DNA from: an uncultured Prevotella sp.
GTDB lineage: Bacteria > Bacteroidota > Bacteroidia > Bacteroidales > Bacteroidaceae
Direction: 5' to 3'
Assembly (NCBI GenBank): GCA_934183355.1
Contig: CAKPST010000017.1
Span: 1 to 34,801 of the forward strand
Length of the DNA stretch: 34,801 nucleotides
Below are positions 18,401 through 25,156 of the stretch, piece after piece. How positions within the stretch are numbered: position 1 is the first letter of the stretch; each line of letters begins with the position of its first letter. Position numbers and translations under genes: made by a program. Below the pieces are notes generated by a model. The model had not been told where the DNA came from. It ran no database searches and worked only from the letters and a program-made list of their open reading frames with translations.

Positions 18401-20734
18401 ATGCAAGAAAACTTAGTAATCGTCGAGAGCCCTGCAAAGGCTAAGACAATTGAGAAATTCTTGGGTGACGACTTCAAAGTGATGTCGTCCTATGGTCATA
18501 TACGCGACCTGAAGAAGAAGGAACTCAGCATTGACAAAGATACACTCCAACCCGACTACGTCATTCCTAAGGACAAGGAAGAACTCGTAAAGAAACTCAA
18601 GGAAAGCGCTAAGAAGGCACACAAGGTGTGGCTCGCATCCGATGAGGACCGCGAAGGAGAAGCCATCTCATGGCACCTTTGCGAAGTGCTCGGACTTGAC
18701 GAGGCGTCTACCAATCGCATCGTATTCCACGAAATCACTAAGCCTGCCATCCTCGCTGCCATCGCCTCTCCGCGACACCTTGACATGAATCTTGTCAACG
18801 CCCAGCAGGCACGCCGTGTGCTCGACCGCATCGTGGGCTTCAAGCTCTCGCCAGTGCTCTGGCGCAAGGTGAAACCGGCTCTGTCGGCTGGTCGTGTGCA
18901 GTCGGTGGCTGTGCGACTCATCGTGGAGCGCGAGCGCGAGATACAGCAGTTCAAGAGCGAGCCTTACTATCGCATCAACGCCATCTTCGCCATTACCAAT
19001 GCCGACGGCTCACAGTCGGAGGTGAAGGCAGAACTTGACAAGCGATTCAGCAATCACGACGATGCCATAGCCTTCCTCGAACTATGCAAGAATGCTGAGT
19101 TCAGCGTAGACAACGTCACCAAGCGTCCGCTGAAGCGTATGCCAGCGCCACCGTTCACTACGTCTACATTGCAGCAGGAGGCAGCACGCAAGCTCGGTTT
19201 CTCTGTGTCGCAGACCATGATGGTGGCACAGCGACTCTACGAGAACGGTCTTATCACATACATGCGTACCGACAGTGTCAACCTCTCTAAGCTATGTCTT
19301 GGCGCAGCCAAGAAGGAGATAGACAAACTCTACGGCGAGGAGTATAGTTCTACACGCAACTTCCACACCCACTCCAAGGGTGCACAGGAGGCTCACGAGG
19401 CTATCCGACCCACATACATGAGCAACACCACCATCGAGGGCACTGCCCAGGAGCGCCGACTCTACGACCTCATCTGGAAGCGCACCACTGCGAGCCAGAT
19501 GGCTGAGGCTCAGATAGAGAAGACCACCGTCAGCATAGCCATGAGCAACGCCTCAGAGCACTTCGTGGCTAATGGCGAGGTAGTGAAGTTTGAGGGTTTC
19601 CTCAAGGTCTACCACGAGTCTACCGACGACGAGACTGTTGCCGACGACGAGTTTGGACGCAATTTGCCCGTCATCAAGGAGGGTGATGTGCTGACACGCC
19701 GCGAGATAACCTCTACCGAGCGCTATTCGCAGGGTCCTGCACGCTACACCGAGGCAAGCCTCGTACACAAACTTGAGGAGCTTGGCATCGGTCGTCCGTC
19801 TACATATGCCCCAACCATCTCCACCATACAGCAGCGCGAATACGTGCAGAAGGGCGACAAGAAGGGCGAGGAGCGCCCATATGTCATCGACTCTCTGCGT
19901 GGCATCAAGATCACTCCGACACGCAAGGTGGAACTCACTGGCAACGAGAAGGGCAAACTTCTGCCTACAGACATAGGCATCGTTGTGAACGACTTCCTCA
20001 TGGACAACTTCCCGTCTATCATGGACTACAACTTCACCGCCAAGGTGGAGCAGCAGTTCGACCTCATAGCCGACGGCAAGGAGGAGTGGACTGACATGAT
20101 GCGCAATTTCGACAACGAGTTTGAGCCTACTGTCGACAAGGTGATGAACGCTCGTTCGGAGCACAAGGCAGGTGAACGTTTGCTGGGCGACGACCCAAAG
20201 TCGGGTCATCCCGTCTTCGTCAAGATTGGTCGCTACGGTCCAGTGGTGCAGATAGGCACAGCCGACGACGAGGAGAAGCCACGCTTTGCACAGCTGCCTG
20301 CCGACAAGAGCATGGAGTCGATAACTCTCGACGAGGCTCTCGAACTCTTCAAACTTCCACGTACAGTGGGCGAATTTGAGGGCAAGACAGTCACCATCGG
20401 AGCCGGACGCTTCGGACCATACGTGCTGCACGACAAGAAGTACACATCCATCCCTAAGGACGAGGACCCAATGTCGATAACTCTCGAACGTGCCATAGAA
20501 CTGATAGAGGACAAGCGCAAGGCTGAGCAGGAGCGCCATCTCAAGGCATTTGAGGAAGACCCCAAGCTTGAGGTGCTCAACGGTCGCTACGGCCCATACA
20601 TCGCATACGACGGCAAGAACTATCGCATTCCACGCGAACTGCACGCCACAGCTGCCGAACTCACCTATCAGCAGTGCATCGACATCGTCAACAACCCACC
20701 AGCTCCGAAGAAGAGAGGAGCAGCTAAGAAATAA
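18401..20734 (+). CDS. topA: DNA topoisomerase I
   Basis: 777 residues, type IA topoisomerase that relaxes negative supercoils. The TOPRIM domain has VIVESPAKAKTIEKFLG and LASDEDREGEAISWHL (Asp81, Asp83). SAGRVQSVAVRLIVERE is conserved, and the catalytic tyrosine is Tyr287 in GLITYMRTDSVNLS. The C terminus holds glycine-rich topoisomerase C-terminal repeats (about 600-770, KIGRYGPVV, GAGRFGPYV, LNGRYGPYI) instead of the Cys4 zinc fingers of the E. coli enzyme, which is usual in this phylum. It ends 7 nt before a large heptamer array. Confidence 0.97.
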   Translation: MQENLVIVESPAKAKTIEKFLGDDFKVMSSYGHIRDLKKKELSIDKDTLQPDYVIPKDKEELVKKLKESAKKAHKVWLASDEDREGEAISWHLCEVLGLDEASTNRIVFHEITKPAILAAIASPRHLDMNLVNAQQARRVLDRIVGFKLSPVLWRKVKPALSAGRVQSVAVRLIVEREREIQQFKSEPYYRINAIFAITNADGSQSEVKAELDKRFSNHDDAIAFLELCKNAEFSVDNVTKRPLKRMPAPPFTTSTLQQEAARKLGFSVSQTMMVAQRLYENGLITYMRTDSVNLSKLCLGAAKKEIDKLYGEEYSSTRNFHTHSKGAQEAHEAIRPTYMSNTTIEGTAQERRLYDLIWKRTTASQMAEAQIEKTTVSIAMSNASEHFVANGEVVKFEGFLKVYHESTDDETVADDEFGRNLPVIKEGDVLTRREITSTERYSQGPARYTEASLVHKLEELGIGRPSTYAPTISTIQQREYVQKGDKKGEERPYVIDSLRGIKITPTRKVELTGNEKGKLLPTDIGIVVNDFLMDNFPSIMDYNFTAKVEQQFDLIADGKEEWTDMMRNFDNEFEPTVDKVMNARSEHKAGERLLGDDPKSGHPVFVKIGRYGPVVQIGTADDEEKPRFAQLPADKSMESITLDEALELFKLPRTVGEFEGKTVTIGAGRFGPYVLHDKKYTSIPKDEDPMSITLERAIELIEDKRKAEQERHLKAFEEDPKLEVLNGRYGPYIAYDGKNYRIPRELHATAAELTYQQCIDIVNNPPAPKKRGAAKK

Positions 20735-20741
20735 ATAATAT

Positions 20742-20912
<171 letters not shown>

Positions 20913-20918
20913 GATTTT

Positions 20919-21443
20919 ATGACACGAATCATCCTCATTGGCTACATGGGAGCCGGAAAGACAACGGTCGGCAAGGCACTCGCCAAGGCTCTTGGCATCA
21001 CCTTCTACGACCTCGACTGGTACATAGAGACACGTATGCGCCGCACCGTCAAGCAGATATTTGACGAAGAAGGCGAAGAGGGATTCCGCCGCATCGAGCA
21101 CAATATGCTGCACGAGGTGGCTGAGTTCGAGAACGTGGTGCTCTCGTGTGGAGGCGGCACACCGTGCTTCTTCGACAACATCGACTACATGAACCGTCAG
21201 GGAAAGGTGGTCTATCTCAAGGCTTCGCCCAACGTGCTCTACGAGCATCTCAAGATGGGCAAGTCGGTGCGTCCGCTGCTGCTCAACAAGACCCCAGAGC
21301 AGGTAGAGGAATTCATCATCGAACAGCTTGCCTATCGCGAGCAGTTCTACTCCAAAGCACAATACACACTGGATGTCAACGTGCTTGACAATCACGACAA
21401 GATAAATGTGACAGTAGATAAACTTATTAAAATGTTGAATTAG
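20919..21443 (+). CDS. aroK: shikimate kinase
   Basis: 174 residues. It phosphorylates shikimate at the 3-hydroxyl in chorismate synthesis. The Walker A loop GYMGAGKT is at 8-15. Shikimate-binding residues include Asp33 in DLD (31-33), Arg57 or Arg58 in GFRRIE, and GGG at 78-80; the lid arginine is Arg118 in SVRPLL. Full length for the family. The ATG sits 6 nt after the heptamer array, so no ordinary promoter or leader is available. It must be read through from topA or initiated inside repeats. speA follows after 33 nt. Confidence 0.95.
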   Translation: MTRIILIGYMGAGKTTVGKALAKALGITFYDLDWYIETRMRRTVKQIFDEEGEEGFRRIEHNMLHEVAEFENVVLSCGGGTPCFFDNIDYMNRQGKVVYLKASPNVLYEHLKMGKSVRPLLLNKTPEQVEEFIIEQLAYREQFYSKAQYTLDVNVLDNHDKINVTVDKLIKMLN

Positions 21444-21476
21444 GTATACAAAATTCAAAACTCAGAAAACTAAGAA

Positions 21477-23369
21477 ATGAAGAAATGGACCATTGACGAC
21501 TCACGCGAGCTCTACAACATCAACGGTTGGGGAACTTCCTACTTCGGTGTCAACAATCGTGGCGACATGTATGTGTCGCCTTGCAAGGACAACGTGCAGA
21601 TTGACCTGCGCGATGTTATGGACGAGTTGCAGCTGCGCGACGTCACGCCGCCAGTGCTGCTGCGTTTCCCTGACATTCTCGACAATCGCATCGAGAAGAC
21701 ATCAAGCTGCTTCAAGAAGGCTGCCGAGGAATACAACTACAAGGGCGAGAACTTCATCGTCTATCCCATCAAGGTGAACCAGATGCAGCCCGTGGTGGAG
21801 GAGATTATTTCGCACGGACGCAAGTTCAACCTTGGACTGGAGTGTGGCTCCAAACCTGAGCTACATGCCGTCATCGCCGTACAGTGTCAGAGCGACTCCA
21901 TCATCGTGTGCAACGGCTACAAGGACCAGAGCTACATAGAGCTGGCGCTGCTCGCACAGAAGATGGGCAAGCGCATATTCCTCGTTGTAGAGAAGATGAA
22001 CGAGATAGGACTCATTGCCGCTGCTGCCAAGAAGCTGGGCGTGCGTCCTAACATCGGCATTCGCATCAAGCTCGCATCGTCTGGCTCAGGCAAGTGGCAG
22101 GAGAGTGGGGGCGACGCATCTAAGTTTGGACTCCGTTCGTCCGAACTGCTACAGGCGCTGCAAATACTCGACGAGAAGGGACTGCACGACTGCGTGCGAC
22201 TCATCCACTTCCACATTGGCTCGCAGATAACCAAGATACGACGCATACAAACAGCCTTGCGTGAGGCAGCCAACTTCTATATACAGCTGCATAAGTTGGG
22301 CTACAACATCGACTTTGTCGACTGTGGTGGCGGTCTTGGTGTCGACTACGACGGCACACGCTCGTCAAGTTCCGAAAGCTCGGTCAACTACTCCATTCAG
22401 GAGTATGTCAACGACTGTGTATACACCTTCGTCGACGCTGCCGACAAGAATGGCATTGCTCACCCCAACCTCATCACCGAGAGTGGACGCTCGCTCTCTG
22501 CCCATCACTCCGTGCTTGTCATTGATGTGCTTGAGACAACGTCGCTGCCCGAGATGCGCGAGGAGTTTGAACCATCCGACGGCGACCACCAACTCGTCAA
22601 GGATCTATACGACATCTGGGACAACCTCAACACACGCACCATGCTTGAGGACTGGCACGATGCCGAGCAGATACGCGAGGAGGCGCTCGACCTCTTCTCG
22701 CACGGCATCGTCGACCTACGCACACGTGCCGAGATAGAGAGCATGTACTGGAGCGTTTGTCGCGAGGTCAATAGCATGGCAAAGACGCTGAAGCACACTC
22801 CCGAGGAGCTGCGCGGACTCGACAAGCTGTTGGCAGACAAGTATTTCTGCAACTTCTCGCTCTTCCAGTCGCTGCCCGACGCATGGGCTATCGACCAGCT
22901 ATTCCCCATCGTGCCTATACAGCGCCTCGACGAGCGTCCTACACGCAACGCCACTCTGCAAGACATCACATGCGACTCGGACGGCAAGATAGCCAACTTC
23001 GTGACCAATCGTCAGGCTACACATGTGCTGCCCGTACATCCCATCAAGAAGAACGAGGACTACTATCTCGGCGTCTTCCTCGTGGGTGCCTATCAGGAGA
23101 TTCTCGGCGACATGCATAATCTCTTCGGCGACACCAATGCTGTGCACATCTCAGTCAAGGACGGCGCCTATCATATCGACCAGATATTCGACGGCGAGAC
23201 CGTAGAGGAGGTGCTCGACTATGTGCAGTACAACCCCAAGAAGCTGGTTCGTCAGCTTGAGATATGGGTGACCAAGAGTGTCAAGGCTGGCAAGATTTCG
23301 CTCGAAGAGGGCAAAGAGTTCTTGAGCAACTATCGTTCGGGACTCTACGGATATACTTATTTGGAATAA
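21477..23369 (+). CDS. speA: biosynthetic arginine decarboxylase
   Basis: 630 residues. It converts arginine to agmatine, the first step of one route to polyamines, using PLP. The fold-type III PLP lysine is Lys99 in YPIKVNQ. Downstream, HFHIGSQ (244-250), DCGGGLGVDYDG and ESGRSLSAHHS match the SpeA subclass, as does the length. It is a cytoplasmic enzyme. argB follows after 9 nt, so arginine-consuming and arginine-making genes are probably co-transcribed. Confidence 0.96.
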   Translation: MKKWTIDDSRELYNINGWGTSYFGVNNRGDMYVSPCKDNVQIDLRDVMDELQLRDVTPPVLLRFPDILDNRIEKTSSCFKKAAEEYNYKGENFIVYPIKVNQMQPVVEEIISHGRKFNLGLECGSKPELHAVIAVQCQSDSIIVCNGYKDQSYIELALLAQKMGKRIFLVVEKMNEIGLIAAAAKKLGVRPNIGIRIKLASSGSGKWQESGGDASKFGLRSSELLQALQILDEKGLHDCVRLIHFHIGSQITKIRRIQTALREAANFYIQLHKLGYNIDFVDCGGGLGVDYDGTRSSSSESSVNYSIQEYVNDCVYTFVDAADKNGIAHPNLITESGRSLSAHHSVLVIDVLETTSLPEMREEFEPSDGDHQLVKDLYDIWDNLNTRTMLEDWHDAEQIREEALDLFSHGIVDLRTRAEIESMYWSVCREVNSMAKTLKHTPEELRGLDKLLADKYFCNFSLFQSLPDAWAIDQLFPIVPIQRLDERPTRNATLQDITCDSDGKIANFVTNRQATHVLPVHPIKKNEDYYLGVFLVGAYQEILGDMHNLFGDTNAVHISVKDGAYHIDQIFDGETVEEVLDYVQYNPKKLVRQLEIWVTKSVKAGKISLEEGKEFLSNYRSGLYGYTYLE

Positions 23370-23378
23370 GAAAAGCTT

Positions 23379-24149
23379 ATGAAAATCACAGTAGTCAAAG
23401 TTGGCGGTGCCGTTGTCGAGGATTCGGCACAGCTTGCAGCTCTTCTTGAGGGATTCAAGAAGATAGAAGGAGCCAAGGTGCTGGTGCACGGAGGCGGACG
23501 CCGCGCCACAAAGGTGGCGGCAGAACTTGGCATTGAGAGCAAGATGGTGGGCGGACGCCGCATCACCGACGCACAGATGCTTGAGGTAGTGACGATGGTC
23601 TATGGCGGACTCGTCAACAAGAATATTGTGGCTCAACTACAGTCGCTTGGCATCAACGCCATCGGACTGACGGGTGCCGACATGGACGTGATACGCTCGC
23701 ACAGGCGACCACTCAAGGATGGGGTCGACTTCGGATTTGTGGGCGACGTCGACAAGGTGAACGCTCAGCGCCTCAAGACTCTCGTAGATGCAGGAATGAC
23801 TCCCGTTCTCGCTCCACTAACACACGACGGTGCGGGCACCATGCTCAACACCAATGCCGACACGATAGCCTCGGAGACAGCACGCGCACTTGCAGCCCTC
23901 TTCGACGTTACACTTGTCTACTGTTTTGAGAAGCCTGGTGTGCTCAGCAATCCCGATGACGACACAAGCGTCATCCCTGTCATCACACGCTCCGACTTCC
24001 AGCGCCTCACCGCCGACGGAACAATATCAGGAGGTATGCTCCCGAAGATAGAGAACGCCCTCGCCGCTGTAGAGGCTGGAGTAGAGAAAGTGGTGATAAC
24101 CAAAGCCGACTGCTTGGGAGACACTGATTGTGGAACAACAATAAAATAG
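23379..24149 (+). CDS. argB: acetylglutamate (or succinylglutamate) kinase
   Basis: 256 residues of the amino-acid kinase family. It phosphorylates N-acylglutamate in arginine synthesis. Motifs are VVKVGG (5-10, Lys7), VHGGG (36-40), LNTNADTIAS and GGMLPK with Lys223. It lacks the N-terminal extension seen in arginine-inhibited forms. In Bacteroides the pathway is reported to use N-succinyl rather than N-acetyl intermediates, so the true substrate here may be succinylglutamate; that is inference. It is the last gene of the unit; a 1-kb non-coding region follows. Confidence 0.95.
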   Translation: MKITVVKVGGAVVEDSAQLAALLEGFKKIEGAKVLVHGGGRRATKVAAELGIESKMVGGRRITDAQMLEVVTMVYGGLVNKNIVAQLQSLGINAIGLTGADMDVIRSHRRPLKDGVDFGFVGDVDKVNAQRLKTLVDAGMTPVLAPLTHDGAGTMLNTNADTIASETARALAALFDVTLVYCFEKPGVLSNPDDDTSVIPVITRSDFQRLTADGTISGGMLPKIENALAAVEAGVEKVVITKADCLGDTDCGTTIK

Positions 24150-24222
24150 TTTTGCGTTTTCATCTACCATCTGCCATAAAGCAGCATTTTTCAGATGTAA
24201 AACATTGAAAACCAATAAGTTT

Positions 24223-24269
24223 GATGGGATGGCACATTTCCGATATTTAGCGAAATATACCATCCCATC
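24223..24269 (+). terminator. long hairpin downstream of argB
   Basis: GATGGGATGG (24223-24232) pairs perfectly with CCATCCCATC (24260-24269). After a symmetric 3-nt internal loop, ATTTC (24236-24240) pairs with GAAAT (24252-24256). The sequence that follows (TACCATTTTTA) is T-rich but not immediately so. It could be a terminator or 3'-end stabiliser of the speA-argB message. Confidence 0.55.
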
Positions 24270-24296
24270 TACCATTTTTACAATTCCATCTACCAA

Positions 24297-24420
24297 ACAA
24301 GCCCAGTTAGCATTGCAAACAAGGCTCGTTTGCATTGCAAGTAAGGCTTGTTTGCAATGCAAGTAAGGCTTGTTTGCAATGTAAGTAAGGCTTGTTTGCA
24401 ATGCAAGTAAGGCTTGTTTG
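24297..24420. repeat. 22-nt tandem repeat array, about 5.6 copies
   Basis: Units start at 24297, 24319, 24341, 24363, 24385 and 24407 (partial, 14 nt). The consensus begins GTAAGGCTTG and ends GCAATGCAA. The three copies from 24341 are nearly identical, and the first two are progressively diverged. Each copy contains TTGCAATGCAA or its inverse, so each has local dyad symmetry. There are no unique spacers. Confidence 0.9.
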
Positions 24421-24548
24421 TGACTTTAACAGATTTTACTTTACACTTTTCTTGTTGTTTTACTAAATTACTTCACTCTCAATTAAGTCCCTTACTGAAT
24501 AACTTTACAATGCAGGAAAAGTGTTACTGAAACGCTTTACATATCTAC

Positions 24549-24680
24549 ATTGCAGTAGCCACTCCATCTGCAAGCCCTACTGCAATTCTGTAATTCTCTA
24601 TGTATCAGTGTTTTACGGCATAATATTGCCAATAATTGCAGATTGCAGTAGAAAAATGAAAAAAGTAATAATATTGCAGT
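24549..24680. repeat. cluster of ATTGCAG(TAG) motifs with a 10-bp inverted pair
   Basis: ATTGCAGTAG at 24549-24558 is repeated in exact inverse at 24577-24586 (CTACTGCAAT) and again in direct orientation at 24642-24651. Shorter ATTGCAG copies start at 24635 and 24673. The spacing is irregular. It may be a set of protein-binding sites or decayed repeats. Confidence 0.6.
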
Positions 24681-24842
24681 TTGTTAACTTAGGTGGAATA
24701 GATTCACAACACCATGTTGTGTCGCAGAATGTGGCGAACACTATTGGTTAGCAAATCTAAATATATTTTGTATCACTCCAAATATCTGATGAACCAAAAA
24801 TCTTTGCCAATTAATAGATATAAAAATAAGATGTGATGATAT

Positions 24843-24928
24843 TTGAACGTTCATAAAAATGTAAAAATGTAGCGGTTGAACGTTCATAAAAATGTATAAA
24901 TGCAGCGGTTGAACGTTCATAAAAATGT
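24843..24928. repeat. three 33-nt repeats each carrying the palindrome TGAACGTTCA
   Basis: Full units occupy 24843-24875 and 24876-24908, and a 20-nt partial unit occupies 24909-24928. Each starts TTGAACGTTCATAAAAATGT; the full units end GCGG. The 10-bp perfect palindrome TGAACGTTCA therefore recurs every 33 bp, about three helical turns, ending 14 bp before the -33 box of a consensus promoter. Confidence 0.9.
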
Positions 24929-24934
24929 GTTTCA

Positions 24935-24966
24935 CTTGTGTATATTGCTGATTATTAGTAACTTTG
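24935..24966 (+). promoter_or_regulatory. promoter facing the 25-kb hairpin (cTTG-20-TAacTTTG)
   Basis: CTTG at 24935-24938 and TAACTTTG at 24959-24966 are 20 bp apart, a near-full consensus match. The transcript would start near 24972 and run through a 10-codon frame to the hairpin at 25034-25064, about 95 nt in total. No plus-strand gene lies downstream. Confidence 0.65.
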
Positions 24967-24990
24967 CATATAATCAATAAAATGTACATT

Positions 24991-25023
24991 ATGAAACGTC
25001 ATATATTGATAATTGCTTCATAA
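24991..25023 (+). CDS. possible 10-residue peptide or truncated gene start
   Basis: ATG at 24991 opens MKRHILIIAS and stops at 25021-25023; an in-frame ATG at 24982 would add three residues. The Lys-Arg then hydrophobic pattern resembles the beginning of a signal peptide. It lies behind a consensus promoter and just before a GC-rich hairpin. It may be a leader peptide, the relic start of a deleted secreted-protein gene, or chance. Confidence 0.25.
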   Translation: MKRHILIIAS

Positions 25024-25033
25024 TATAGAAATA

Positions 25034-25064
25034 CCCCCTCGCTCAGCTTTGCCGAACGAGGGGG
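25034..25064. terminator. GC-rich hairpin, possibly bidirectional terminator
   Basis: CCCCCTCG (25034-25041) pairs perfectly with CGAGGGGG (25057-25064) around a 15-nt loop. The flanks are T-rich on both strands (GATTATTATG on plus, TATTTCTATATT on minus), but there is no clean U run. It could end the short plus-strand unit and the minus-strand DPP7 unit. Confidence 0.65.
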
Positions 25065-25081
25065 ATTATTATGTGTATAAG

Positions 25082-25156
25082 TTATTCGTGACGTGCTCTG
25101 AACGACTTCAAGAACTTACGGTCTTTTTCGCTCTTTACAAATTCAATATATTTATT
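25082..25156 (-). pseudogene. coding-like 24-codon tail with no start
   Basis: On the minus strand, in a different frame from the DPP7 gene, an open stretch reads NKYIEFVKSEKDRKFLKSFR, then ARHE and stop (25082-25084). Its codons look like those of real genes here. An in-frame TAG lies just upstream, inside the DPP7 end, and there is no usable start. The hairpin at 25034-25064 follows 17 nt later, like a terminator. It may be the tail of a gene otherwise deleted. I do not recognise the family. Confidence 0.3.

Larger units (their letters stand above)
24150..25151. other. 1-kb non-coding region rich in repeats and hairpins
   Basis: No convincing protein gene lies here. From left to right it holds a long hairpin (24223-24269), a 22-nt tandem array (24297-24420), a cluster of ATTGCAG motifs (24549-24680), a CACAAC/GTTGTG hairpin (24705-24721), three 33-nt repeats (24843-24928), a consensus promoter (24935-24966), a 10-codon reading frame, a GC-rich hairpin (25034-25064) and a coding-like minus-strand relic (25082-25156). 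CATCTACCA also occurs three times (24161, 24266, 24287). The DNA is visibly more AT-rich than the genes. Confidence 0.85.

Noticed and set aside
24297-24420. Possible CRISPR array
   Set aside because: Units of 22 nt follow each other directly with no unique spacers, and no cas gene is present.
24521-24751. 76-residue plus-strand reading frame
   Set aside because: No family resemblance, codon use unlike neighbours, and it runs through the ATTGCAG repeat cluster and hairpins.
24741-24989. 82-residue minus-strand frame with repeated IFMNVQPLH peptide
   Set aside because: The peptide repeat is just the 33-nt DNA repeat read in frame (33 is a multiple of 3); it also overlaps the promoter at 24935-24966.
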